64,000 nt of DNA. Origin: Zelopaecilomyces penicillatus (taxonomy: Eukaryota > Ascomycota > Sordariomycetes > Hypocreales > Pseudodiploosporaceae). The DNA is taken from positions 3,534,001 through 3,598,000 of the forward strand of contig VCCP01000001.1 in NCBI GenBank assembly GCA_005765155.1, in the 5' to 3' direction. The notes beneath the pieces are model-generated. The model searched no databases. It saw only the letters and a list, made by a program, of their open reading frames with translations, and was not told the origin of the DNA. Positions 45,524 to 55,944 of this stretch are shown piece after piece; within the stretch, counting starts at the first letter, position 1, and each line of letters begins with the position of its first letter. A program made the translations under genes and the position numbers.

Positions 45524-46788
45524 CTAGTTGTCCTTGACAGTCTTGGAGAAGATGTCAAACTCGTCTGCTGCAATGGGGTAGGTGTGCTCCGGGGCTGGAT
45601 ACTGCCTGCTCTTGACCTCGGTGCGATAGGCTTCAATAGCCTTGATAGACTCTCCCCAGACATCACCGTACTTCTTGACGAATTTGGGAAGGTACCTGCC
45701 CGGCGGGAAATAGCCCACCATGTCGGTCTGAACGAGAACCTGGCCAGAACAGCCAGCACCGGCTCCAATGCCAATGGTTGGTATGGCAAGCTTTGCGGTT
45801 ATAAGAGCAGCAACTTCAGCGGGGACAGCCTCGAGCACGATGGCATAGCAGCCAGCATTCTGCACGGCCAACGCATCCTCGAGAACTCCCATGGCGCCTT
45901 TGGCAGTCTTGCCCTGGACCCGGAAGCCGCCGAGGGCATTCTGTCTTTGGGGAGTAAGCCCGACGTGGCCAAGGACAGGAATACCAGCCGACGTGATTTT
46001 GCGGATGGTAGGAGCCATTTCCTTGCCACCCTCAAGTTTGACGGACTGGACTCTGCCATCCTTGATGAAACGGATGGCAGTGGTCAGGGCCTGCTCAGGG
46101 CTGATCTCATAGCTTCCCATGGGCAGATCTCCAACCTAGATAGAAAATAAATGTCAGTCTCAGACTGTTTCATACATACACAAGTGGAATGGAGGTATGG
46201 TTATTATAGGGCTGACAAGATGGTGTAGTGGGGTTGACTTGTGTGGGTGTGTAGCATGAGGTGCAGGACAGGCAGGATGCTTGAATAACAAAGGTGTAAT
46301 GGTCTTACAGTAAAGGCAGATTTGGTTGCTCGTGCAACAGAGCGGCAATGCAGAAGCATCTCTTCAACTAAAACCTCGCTGGTGTCTTCCATGCCCAGGG
46401 CAACCATGGCAAGGCTGTCACCAACCAGCACCATCTCCATGCCAGCATGGTCGGCAGCGTGGGCGCTGGGAAAGTCATGAGCAGTGAGCATAGTGATGGG
46501 CTCGCCTTTCTTGTGCAATGAACGCAGTGTACCAAGAGTGATCTTCTTGCGAGGATTGGACGGCGGGGCTCCCATGGGAGAATGTGAGCTGTATCGCTTC
46601 TGTTGAACATTGAAGGCTGAAGCGGCGGCCACGATAACGGGGGTGGTGGATGAGGCCGAGAGCCGACCAGTGGCAACGACAGTGGCAACGGAAGCGGCAG
46701 TTACAGTGGATGCAACGGCGCTGCTGGGTCGCATGGTGCGTGCTAGAGCAGCACACGACCTGCTAAAGGGTCTGATGACGGGTGACAT
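45524..46788 (-). CDS. panB: 3-methyl-2-oxobutanoate hydroxymethyltransferase (ketopantoate hydroxymethyltransferase)
   Basis: Transfers a hydroxymethyl group from methylene-THF to 2-oxoisovalerate, making ketopantoate, the first step of pantothenate and CoA synthesis. Exons 46788-46309 and 46135-45524, about 363 residues. The first 70 or so residues are Arg/Ser/Ala/Thr-rich without acidic residues, a mitochondrial presequence. The (beta/alpha)8 enzyme starts at KKITLGTLRSLHKKG. Family signatures include MLTAHDFPSAHAAD, MVLVGDSLAMVALG (metal-binding Asp), LPMGSYEISPEQA, VKLEGGKEMAP (Glu), IPVLGHVGLTPQ and TIGIGAGAGCSGQVLVQTDM. The intron splits the protein between SAFT and VGDLPMG, with a GTAAGA donor. 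Convergent with ATG12 (215 bp apart). Confidence 0.95.
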
Positions 46789-48540
46789 TGTCGCGGGTGG
46801 CTGGAGGGGCAGCGTTGTTGCCGGTGTTAAGGGTCAGGGTAAGGGTCCAAGGATGACGCCTAGCCGGGCTTGGTGGATGCACGGGACCAAAAGTTATATC
46901 AGAGGCAGTGGAGAGGATGAAGATCAAGAGGGAAAGGGGAGGATGGACTTGAGGTAAGTAGGTGGGTAGAAATAAAGAAGGAGAAGAAGAACAAAAAAAA
47001 CTGAGGTGAATTCTGTGATATGAATCTGAGATGGTTCAATTGAAGAGTGAGAAATTAAACAAAGAGAGGGGCGGAAGGGAGTTTTATTCCCCTGGTCATG
47101 ATGGTTTTTACGTTGTAGAATTGAGTCTCTCTTCAAGAACGAACGCGGTTAGCTTGGGTTTCTTATTTTTTTGGTACACTTCTTTCCCACTTGCATGCCA
47201 GCTGCCAGGCCTAGATCTACAGCGCATTCACCAGCACGCTCCCTCCCCCCCCCCCCCCCCCCCCTCTTTCTCACTCACAAACAAGGCTGGCTTGCCATTT
47301 GCTAGACATGGCACACACGGACGGGCCGGTCGGAGGGAACAAAGTCCAAAAAAGGGCCTTCTCCACATCTATTGGCTTTTTGTTGTTTAGTTAAGAGTGG
47401 TTGCCGAGGCATCTTTTCATCGGGGTTGGTCGGGCATAGCTCGCTTTTGGCGGTGGTGACAGTTAAGATGAGTCAGCGGTTGTGTAGTGAAGAGCATCAC
47501 GTGAGGTTGGAGACGTTGGATCAGGGTATGGGTTGGTGTAAATAGGCGATTATATTTAATTGTAATACGACTGGTCTAGCCGTATAGACAGCATCTCGAT
47601 TGCTAATGGATGATTGTATGCCAGTTGTGGTCTTTCTTGTCGGTTGTAAAGTAATATAACACCATTCACTCACTACCTTGGATAAGGGCCGTTGTCAGGT
47701 GTGAAGCCCTGAGCAAACCAACAACAAGTCATCATTTGTTCCCCTTCAAAGAGATACACAATTCTATTCATCTATTCACCCTAGAATCACACACAAACAG
47801 TTGCAATCTCTCAGCAATCAATTAGCCTGAGTGTCAACCGTCCCGAAACTAGACAAAACCACACACCGTATCAATACCGGCTTTCGCCGTCCGGGGGGTG
47901 GTCAACTCCGCCAAATCATCGGCAGGCCGAGCCGCCCCGCACTGGCAGGTCACTGGTGATGGGAAAGGGTAGAACCCACAGGCTCATCCTTGCATCCTAT
48001 TCCCCCCCACCCCTGTAGTGATCAATCACTGTGAATCTCTCACTTTCTCCCTTGCCCCACGTCATGTTAGCCTTTTAGCCGCTGGGTCTGCTACAGGAGC
48101 GTCAGGTATCGACTACAGCGATTCTCGGCCCCGTTAGTAGAGGTAGCCAAGGACAGCCTAGTGACAGTGGTGTAAAGGTGTAAGTAACTGCCTGTAGACC
48201 AGACCACTATAGCGTTATTGGTTGTGCCCCTCGTGACTGGGCTGACGGGGGTAGAAGCACAACATCAAACTGGCCCCTCCTTCGACCTCCGACTCCGACT
48301 CTTACCCGTCCGCCATCATACTAATAACCAACTTAATCCCAACTCCTCCAGCGGAACGTCGAGACGATTTAGACTTTGCACATTGCCCGCAACTCAAACG
48401 GCCGCCATTTACCTTTTTTTCTTTTGCTTCCAGACAACATCCCGCATCACCGCTGTCTTTTGGAGACTTTCCCTGGCTGCCCGCGACGAAACCACCCCCC
48501 CACGTTCGGAAACGTAAGCTTCGTCAACCCAACCGCAACG
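46789..48540. other. Divergent spacer panB / UBC8
   Basis: About 1.75 kb holding both promoters. It includes a 20-nt C run (47245-47264). The UBC8 side is C-rich with short CCCC runs and likely carries a long 5' leader. No supportable ORF. Confidence 0.5.
47245..47264. repeat. Poly-C run (20 nt)
   Basis: Twenty consecutive C in the panB/UBC8 spacer. Confidence 0.9.
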
Positions 48541-49710
48541 ATGAGTAGCCCGCGCCGCCGAATCGAGACCGATGTGAGTTTCTTTGGGAAGAGATTTTGG
48601 GCTGGGTGAATACGTGGCTGACAGTTTTGCGCCTCTCTTTTGCTCTGCTATCTAGGTCATGAAGTATGTTTGCGCGCCGCTCGCGCCTCCACGAGATTGT
48701 TTGCTAGGGAGACTTTTGGCTAACATAATGGCAGGATGTACGGCAGAAGAGTCTCTGTCCGCTCTGGCATTCAAGGTAGCTGACGTATGGCAGGCTCATG
48801 AGCGACTATGAGGTCACTCTGGTTCATGATAACAGTAAGATATCTATCCAACCTACTCGAGCATAAGTACACACTCAACGGGTAGCTAACAGACCTATAG
48901 TGTAAGCACCGAACTACAACATTGCCCCGATCTGCAGATATTATCCCGAACCGACCCGTTGACTAAAGCCACCAGGCAAGAGTTTTTCGTCCGATTCAAG
49001 GGCCCAGCCGAGAGTTAGTATACCCTGCAGAACTTGTATATTATCGGTCGGTCATTCCGTTGCTGACGTGCCACTGCAGCTCCATTTGAAGGTGGCCTGT
49101 GGAAAGTGCATGTCGAGCTGCCCGATACATACCCCTACAAGTCGCCCAGCATCGGCTTTGTGAACCGCATATTTCACCCCAACATTGACGAGCTGTGAGT
49201 AAAGCCGCAGGACAAGCAATACAAGAACAAGGACAGTGGCGGAAGAGACTGGCTGGCCGGTAGGAAAGGAGAGAAGAAGGGGGGTATACTAATACGATGC
49301 ATTCTTTTGGATAGGTCCGGCTCTGTCTGTTTGGATGTGATCAACCAGACTTGGTCGCCAATGTTTGATATGATCAACATCTTCGAAGTTTTTCTGCCAC
49401 AACTTTTGCGTTACCCCAATCCCACCGATCCCTTAAACGGAGAGGCAGCTGCGTTGCTGATTCGAGAGCCGAAGAGCTACGAGTCCAAGGTCAAAGGTAC
49501 GGAACTTGGTAGAGGAGGTCGACATTAGCCGTACTCCTGCTTATTTGCTGACAAAAACATTTTGGGGATACAGAGTATGTCCAGAAATACGCAAACAAAG
49601 ACGCTGCAGACGAGGCTGGTGCCGAGAGCGAGGATGAGGACGACATGTCTTCCGTGGCGAGCTTCGGGGACGAAGACGACGAGCCTGCCGGTCAAATGGA
49701 CGATGTATAA
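48541..49710 (+). CDS. UBC8: Ubiquitin-conjugating enzyme E2 UBC8 (UBE2H type), nine exons with microexons
   Basis: E2 enzyme that works with the GID/CTLH ligase, in yeast on gluconeogenic enzymes. Exons by frame and splice sites: 48541-48573, 48656-48663 (8 nt), 48735-48737 (3 nt), 48794-48834, 48901 (1 nt), 48976-49013, 49080-49194, 49315-49496 and 49574-49710; 558 nt, 185 residues, the family length. The product starts MSSPRRRIETDVMKMLMSDY, continues VTLVHDNMQEFFVRFKGPAE, then TPFEGGLWKVHVELPD, the conserved NRIFHPNID, the active Cys in SGSVCLDVINQTWSP, and an acidic tail (ESEDEDDMSSVASFGDEDD) typical of Ubc8. The small exons are demanded by conservation: yeast Ubc8 has a one-residue-longer DVMKLLMSD segment and a Met before QEF. 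Leaving out the 1-nt exon breaks the frame. The intron before exon 8 has a perfect TACTAATAC-like branch. The large exons are certain, the microexons likely. Confidence 0.92.
48735..48737 (+). other. UBC8: 3-nt microexon of UBC8
   Basis: GAT lies between an upstream acceptor (ATGGCAG, with GGCTAAC branch) and a downstream donor (GTACGG). Joined as AA|GAT|GCTC it gives Lys-Met-Leu, restoring the length of the conserved DVMK-x-LMSD segment. Skipping it keeps the frame but deletes one residue. Confidence 0.75.
48901..48901 (+). other. UBC8: Putative single-nucleotide exon of UBC8
   Basis: One T sits between an acceptor (GCTAAC branch at 48885-48890, CTATAG ending at 48900) and a donor (GTAAGC from 48902). 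Exon 4 ends in A and exon 6 begins with G, so A|T|G makes the conserved Met of NMQEF. Without this base the downstream frame is wrong; retaining either flanking intron hits a stop. Confidence 0.65.
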
Positions 49711-49762
49711 CCCCCCCTCTTAGATTGTATCAAAAGCGCGACTCATCGACGCTACTTTAACC

Positions 49763-49790
49763 GCACTATGCACTATGCACTATGCACTAT
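49763..49790. repeat. Tandem heptamer GCACTAT x4
   Basis: Four perfect copies of a 7-bp unit lie about 50 bp downstream of the UBC8 stop, probably within its 3'-UTR. Confidence 0.9.
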
Positions 49791-50367
49791 TTATTTCAAC
49801 ACGGCGTCAAACTGGGAAACATGGGTTATGGGGCACATCAAGGGAGCTTCGGCCCTATCTATCTTTTTTTCTTTTCTTTTTTATTCAACCATACATGATG
49901 GCGTTGTCTAAGCCTAGTTCCCTGAGATCCATATTTGGATGGGAGAGGCAGAAAGAAGCAGGATTAGCATCAGTTTACAAAGTTTGATTTGTCATTCTTG
50001 TTATATGGATTTGGAACTAGGTTGTTAGTTAATAAGATTGTTCATATTGCATGTGGCCTAAGAAGAGCGTAGATGATAATCAAGTGAGGTGGTATGATTT
50101 ACTGGCCTGTGGGAACATAGTAGAGCATAAGAAGATGAATGATAGAAAAAATACTCAAGAAACAACAACGCTGGATTCTAATTTTTGTCGATTGTAGCTG
50201 TTCAGAGGCCACTTCCAAGGGGGTATCATAATCTATTTACCAAACATGCAGTCTTTTACCGTATCAAACGATAGTATCGCCATTTCCCAAAACCAACCAA
50301 AACGCCGTTGCCACATCCGGGCCAAAACATGATACATCAATAAATTAGAAAACATGCTGGAAACTTT
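49791..50367. other. Convergent spacer UBC8 / SAF4
   Basis: An AT-rich 3'-3' spacer of about 580 bp with no ORF or RNA gene that I can support. Confidence 0.5.
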
Positions 50368-51603
50368 TTAATCAGAATCGTACTGCACCAGCCCACGTGA
50401 GCTGGTTGACTTTTGCACTGGAACGGCCTTTGTAGACTCTCTTGAGCCAGCGACGTCGGTGCTCTGCGAGGGAGTAGGAAAAGAAGGAAGAGAGCGTTTC
50501 CTCTTGAGGCCTGTTAACAGCTTGCTAGCTGGACGAGTCTCGGAGGTGGCAGCGGCGGAGGTAGCGGTGGCAACGCGGGTGTTATTGAGGAATGGGTCCT
50601 GAGCGGCCCTGGTATTGGAGAGGAGCGTGGAGACTATGTCTTGACGTTTTCGGGATGCTTCTTTTTCAGCCTTGAGCTGCTTCCCGCCAAGACCGACGAT
50701 GACTGTTTTGGACGGCCGTTGATGGAGTTTGTTTTTGTTGTGATTGTTGTTGTTATCTTTATGCTTCTGGTTTTGTTGTAGAGAAGCTTTATGTGGTACT
50801 TTAGTATCAAAGAGGGGCTTGGAGAGCGCCTTGTCTAGGATGCTATCACCATCGTGGGCCTGGAGGCCAAAATCGACAAGCGAGGCGCGTATGGCATCTT
50901 CTTTCTTCTCCGGGAGCAGGTCAATGCCCAGGCTCATACGGTCCTTGAGGTTTTCTGCCGCAGCAACGAGGGATTCTCGTTCTTTTCTCCCAGCGCGGAA
51001 CGCCTTGCGCAGTTTCTGGTTCTGTGTGTAGGGGTCGTCCCAGTGCCGAAACGAAGCATCAGCGAGATTATCGATGCGCTCAGTCGCAAGCTTCAGTTGT
51101 TCCCGATCCTCAATCGTCTTTTCTAAGCTCGCAAACGCATTCTTACGCAGCGCCTCCCTCTCCTGGTCCGTCATGATCACCATGTCGCCGCTGCCGCCGG
51201 GGCCGCCCCCCGCCGCCGTCTCTCCCTCACTAGACCCGGTATCCCTCTTCGCAGCGCCAGCGACGACGACGTAGGCCGTGTTTTGGGGGTCGGTGCGCAT
51301 CTCGATGCTGCCGCCGCATTCGACATGGCGGAAGCGGAAACTCCATATTGCGGAGGTGTGGTAGCTGCCGACGCGGCGCTTCTCGGCGTTGAAGCGCACG
51401 CCCTGGCCGATGATGGTGGGTTTCGGGCAGGTCTGGCACCAGATGGGGAAGGGCATCTCGAAGCGTACGATGAGGCCGCCGCCGCCGGGTTTGGAGAGCT
51501 TGGAGGCACGGGCGCCGAGCGGGTGTTTATGGTGGAGTTTGTTGCCGCTGATGGTGCCCTCGAGGTCCGGAGGGACGTACCGGCCCATGTTGAAGCCCTG
51601 CAT
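50368..51603 (-). CDS. CWC16-family splicing factor (Saf4/CCDC130/Yju2 type)
   Basis: Spliceosome-associated protein of the CWC16 family; Yju2 acts with Prp2/Prp16 in catalysis, and Saf4/CCDC130 is its paralogue. Single exon, 411 residues. The N-terminal conserved region is complete: MGRYVPPDLEG, GGLIVRFEMPFPIWCQTC with the CxxC pair, GVRFNAEKRRVGSYHTS, WSFRFRHVECGG, then MRTDPQNTAYVVVAGA. A helical charged middle follows (REALRKNAFASLEKTIED, DASFRHWDDPYTQNQKLRKAF), then a lysine- and asparagine-rich disordered tail ending GLVQYDSD. The YVPPD-x-N start and DDPY segment fit the CCDC130/Saf4 branch better than Yju2; I did not assign a symbol because that split is made from memory. Convergent with UBC8, the gene with the unusual microexons, which is presumably coincidence. 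Confidence 0.87.
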   Translation of the reverse strand: MQGFNMGRYVPPDLEGTISGNKLHHKHPLGARASKLSKPGGGGLIVRFEMPFPIWCQTCPKPTIIGQGVRFNAEKRRVGSYHTSAIWSFRFRHVECGGSIEMRTDPQNTAYVVVAGAAKRDTGSSEGETAAGGGPGGSGDMVIMTDQEREALRKNAFASLEKTIEDREQLKLATERIDNLADASFRHWDDPYTQNQKLRKAFRAGRKERESLVAAAENLKDRMSLGIDLLPEKKEDAIRASLVDFGLQAHDGDSILDKALSKPLFDTKVPHKASLQQNQKHKDNNNNHNKNKLHQRPSKTVIVGLGGKQLKAEKEASRKRQDIVSTLLSNTRAAQDPFLNNTRVATATSAAATSETRPASKLLTGLKRKRSLPSFPTPSQSTDVAGSRESTKAVPVQKSTSSRGLVQYDSD

Positions 51604-51747
51604 GATGGGTGGATGTTTGAGTGGTTGGTTGCTGAAGTTCGGTGACTTTGGGACTGGTGTGGTGTCCGATAGTGTGGTGGTCGTGGAGGCGAGAATGGGA
51701 GGATGTGTTGTGCAAAGGATTGGAAATTATTTAGTATGACAAACAAA

Positions 51748-51787
51748 GGTTTGGAGGTTTGGAGGTTTGGAGGTTTGGAGGTTTGGT
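51748..51787. repeat. Tandem octamer GGTTTGGA x5
   Basis: Five copies of GGTTTGGA (the last GGTTTGGT) lie 145-185 bp upstream of the SAF4-like start codon. In the gene's own orientation the unit reads TCCAAACC. It lies in the promoter or 5' leader. Confidence 0.9.
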
Positions 51788-52356
51788 GGAGTTGCATCGA
51801 CGTCAGTTGGTGGTCCAAGCTGGAGCGCTAGTGTTCGTTAGTGGCGGCGGGGCAGAATTAGCCGTTCTCGGGGAGGATCCAGGCCATCAGCCCCTGTAAC
51901 TTGGCCGCCGCTTATTACACCCAACTACCTACAATCTATAAGGGATAATAGACGTTGGACTAATGTCCTATAATAGGCCGAAATCAACGATGAGTCTAGC
52001 TTTGTATGATCTCAAGGAGACAAACGATGGAATATGGGTGGGCAGCCTTTTTTTTAGAATTAATTTGACACTTTCAGAGTTTATTTGAACGGCTATAGGA
52101 AATCCCGATGTCAGTCCTCATGACATTGCTGACGACTTACACGAGATAAGGATGGTCTTGTGGGTGGTTGTTGTTGAGAGATGAATCAAACAAGATACTG
52201 CTGCTTGCAGCAACTTGCCTTCCGGGGTGGTTTAATAAATGTAATTCATTGTTGCAAGAAACCCCGGTTCTCATCAAACTCAGCCTCCTATCACAATACA
52301 CAAACACATGGCGTAACTCAATCCATCCAGTTATCACAAAACCACTCACATCCTCC
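51788..52356. other. Spacer SAF4-like / GH92
   Basis: The rest of the SAF4-like promoter and the GH92 3' flank; moderately AT-rich. No gene seen. Confidence 0.5.
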
Positions 52357-55001
52357 CTAAGCCGTCCAGCTCGGTGGCCTATCCGCTGGCTTCGTTCCCC
52401 AATCTGACTCCTTACTCCCCAGCGTCAGCTCCATCGTCCACCCTTCCGCAAAGAACTCATGCCCGATCCACGACTTTGTCCACTTCTCCCCATTCACCGT
52501 AACGCTCTGCACATAGATATCCCGCTTATACGACGGATCAAAGTTGACATTCCGCACCGTCGCTGTCCGCCCCGTCTCCGGGTTCTTCACGCTTACCTCC
52601 TCAAAGAACGGCGGCGAGATGAGGTAGACGTTTTGACCCGCGACGGGGAACAGACCGAGTACGGAGAAGAAGAGGAATGCGCCCATGGCTCCTGAGTCAT
52701 CGTTGCCGGGGAGGCCACCGGGCGTGGCGTTGAATGAGGCCGGGATGTAGGTGTGGATGCGCTCGGTGGAGAGTGCGGGACGGCCGGCGTAGTGGTACAT
52801 GTAGACGGTGAGGAAGACGGGTTCGTTGGAGATATCGGCGAGGCCGGAGGTGTGGAAGAAGTTGAGGCGGGAGATGAAGGCGTCGTCGCCGCCGATGAGC
52901 GAGATGAGGGAGGAGACGGCGTGGGGGACGAAGCTGGGATTGGCATGTCAGGGGTTTGCCAACATTGAAGAGAGAGGGAGGAAAAAACTTACAACAAATA
53001 CTGCCAGATGCTCGCCTCAAATGTTTCGCTTGGGTTACTTGTCAGGGAGCAAAACTCAGCCAACGCCGAACACGCAATCGGATCCTGAAACCCCCAAGTA
53101 CCATTCATATACTTGGGCTGGAAGAAGCCCCGAAACCCTGTATCTTTTCCCTTGATAACAGACGTCTGGTCCTCCTTCCAGAGACTGCGCCAGTTCATAC
53201 TCCGGGTCATATACTTATCCCGCACAGCCGCTGGTTTCTTCAGCCCCTTAACCAACTCAGCCAGGCAAAAGTCATTGTAGGCGTACTCAAGCGTGCGCGA
53301 GACACTGCGCGAGTTGGTCCCAAACCCAAGCGGGTCAAAGTCTAGATAAGGGATATAGCCAAGTGTCTTCCAGCTCTGCAGGCCGCCGCGGCCCTGGAAG
53401 GACCACTCTAGCGGCTCGTTCTCAGCGTCGACGGTGATGGCTTCAAGGGCGAGGTTCCAGTCTATGGGGCGGGTGGTGCTGCTGCTGAGGTTCTTGAGGT
53501 AGGCGTCGACGAGGACGACATCGGCGTTGGAGCCACCTTGGGTCCAGCCGTTGCAGAGGGACATGTGGCAGTCGGGGAGCCAGCCTTCGTGCGTGTACAT
53601 GTCGAGAAGGGTTTGGACCATTTGGGTCTGCGCGTGGGGATCAATGACGGTTAGGAGAGGGTGTTGAACGCGGAAGCTGTCCCACATGCTAGAAGACACA
53701 GGCTGGTTTAGCATGATCCAGGGTTTACATACACAAGGATAAATATAATCCTTCTTCTGAAGCTCATTGGAATCACAAAGAGAGAAGAGTAAGACTAACC
53801 AGTAAAACGAATCAAAATATGGAGCGCCACTGTCCCACTTGGGATTCTCACCCGTATAATTCTGCGGCGAAATCATGTTACGATACGCACCGCTCCAGAA
53901 GCTCGTCAACAGGTCTTCCGTGGCGCCTCCAGCCTTGACCGTCACAGGACTCAACTTCTCCCGCCAGCGCTCTTCCGCCGTCTTCACAAGGCCGTCAAAG
54001 TCCCTTAGCGGGTTGGGAATCTCCCGCTCGGCGCTGCGGCAGGCCTGCTCACTACTAATGAAGCTCATGCCCATACGCGCTGTGATTTCCGTCATGGTAG
54101 TGGCGCCTCTGGCTGCGGACAAGGGGTTTGGCTGGAACCGGATGAAGCCGCCGGCTTCGAGGTAGAAGAGGTTGAAGCCCCGGGTGATGTAGATCTGTTT
54201 CGGTTCTGTCCCGGCACGGCTGTTGACCCATACGCCCGTTTCGTGGATGTCGGCGCCGAAGAAGTCGAGGCAAAAGTGCAGCATGTAGGACCCGGCGCCG
54301 AAGCTAGGCAGAAAAGTGCCGTTGCCAACCATGCGGCCAGACTCAGCGTCGATGCGGATGGAAGCATTTTGCCGGCTTTTCCATAAGTCCGTCAGATCCA
54401 GCAAGATCAAAGGATGCTGCTGCTGCTGTACCTTGCTGCCATTGCTAGCGTTACCATTGCTATCAATGGGGAATCGAAACCGGTAGAGGGCCGCATGTTC
54501 AGAGACAGTCATATCAGCACTGATGCCAGACTCCAGCTCCAGCCCAAACTGGCCCGGCCGCGCGCGCACGGAGCCATTGACGTAGTGGAGCTTCCGGTCA
54601 CCGATGCGGAACCGGCAATTGTTGAGCTCGTCGTCGGAACATAGCTGCGGGAACAGCGGGAAGTTGCCCAGGCTCGGGTTCCCGCCAGTGCCGCTGTCGT
54701 GGACGGCCGAGAAGCCCGTGACGTTGCTGCCGTCGAGGCCAAACCCTCCCGTGTTCTGCCCGTCGACGTCGGCGACTGCCTTGGCGAGTCCGTAGGGGAG
54801 CGTCGCGCCGGCGAAGACATTGCCGCCGTTGATGGTGCCGATGAGGGGGTCAACATAGGATAAGACGTCGTCGGCGGCAGTCTTTTTTTGTTGTTGTTGT
54901 TTTGTTTCAGGCCTGGAACGAGGCTCAGGATTGGATGCTGCTGCGGTGGAAAATGGTATCGAAGTAAGAATGAGGGCAAAGAGCCCGACCAGCCGACGCA
55001 T
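52357..55001 (-). CDS. Secreted GH92 alpha-1,2-mannosidase family protein
   Basis: Calcium-dependent exo-mannosidase family acting on alpha-mannosides of glycoproteins or mannans. Exons 55001-53800, 53688-52993 and 52933-52357, about 824 residues. A signal peptide (MRRLVGLFALILTSIPFSTA; a Met seven codons upstream is an alternative) precedes the N-terminal beta domain, which begins YVDPLIGTINGGNVFAGAT, a canonical GH92 opening. The (alpha/alpha)6 domain contains DSGAPYFDSFYCMWDSFR (across intron 1), HEGWLPDCHMSLCNGWTQGG and the near-C-terminal GGLPGNDDSGAMGAFLFF segment that carries the general-base region. About ten N-glycosylation sequons (for example GSNVTG, YVNGSV, RQNASI) fit a secreted glycoprotein. 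No GPI signal or membrane anchor is visible at the C-terminus (KPADRPPSWTA). Introns have GTTAGT and GTAAGT donors. Confidence 0.93.
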
Positions 55002-55618
55002 CTTGATTCTTTGAATACACACACGTGCTAGCTATGTATTCGCTTTTTCCCTCTCAATTGACGAGCGAAGCAGCACTCTTTCCAAGCTCCAACAACCCAA
55101 GATGCTAAAAGGGAAGAACAAGCTCGGGCGACACACGTCGCGCAGGATTGGCGTCCCATATATGAACTACCAGTGGGCTGTTGCTTTGGAGTTAACCCAC
55201 ATTCAAGACATTGATCGGCATGCGGGGGAGCAGCGAGCGAGCGAGGGGAAGATGACGATGTCGGGGAAGAGGGGGGACATAACACCGCATGAGCCAACGC
55301 GATGTTCCCACGCAGTGTAACATTCAAATTTTAATCTGCCGGCTTGTAAGTGGCTGCTAGTGACTTGCTGTGCAATGCTGTGGTTTGTACTATCCGATGG
55401 GGTGGCTGCATAGCCCGTATTCTAATAAAAAGTATGTGTGAAGTGGCCATGGTGTGTATAAGAAAGAAACTCTGAATACTAGGCAAGTAGAGACGCGCGA
55501 TGTAATAGTTGTGTTATTCCAAGATTCACAAAATTCGCACCATTCCGCCATCCATAATTCGTAATCCATCAGGCATAATCATAGCTCTAACTTTCCCCAA
55601 TGAAACCAGCAAAAGATG

Positions 55619-55668
<50 letters not shown>

Positions 55669-55944
55669 GATGCATGTAAACATGTTGTGCTTGAGAAAAA
55701 TCCAATCTATACCCTTGTGTGTACGAATATTGCCCTCTCCTTTTTGCAAGATGGATATCCAAAAGATGTGCAATGATAAGAAAGGAAATAGAAGAGAAAG
55801 AAAAAACGCCAAAGGGGCGGGGGAATCATAGTTTGACGCCATGGGGTCTATAACAATCCCTCCGCGACAGATGAAAAATGAAAACAATAAAACGAATAAC
55901 GAATAACGAAAGCAGAGCCAAAATCCAAGAGATAGAGACTCATC
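55002..55944. other. Spacer upstream of GH92
   Basis: Promoter side of GH92 plus the 3' flank of the sirtuin gene, about 940 bp. It contains the GA microsatellite at 55625-55667 and nothing else recognised. Confidence 0.5.
55625..55667. repeat. (GA)n dinucleotide microsatellite
   Basis: Forty-three nt of uninterrupted alternating A and G in the spacer between GH92 and the sirtuin gene. Confidence 0.9.

Noticed and set aside
48835..48968. Alternative UBC8 intron ending at an AAG acceptor (48968), avoiding the 1-nt exon
   Set aside because: It keeps frame but replaces the conserved Met with Thr-Thr-Arg, and the nearest branch-like motif is only a few bases from the acceptor. Kept as the main competing model.
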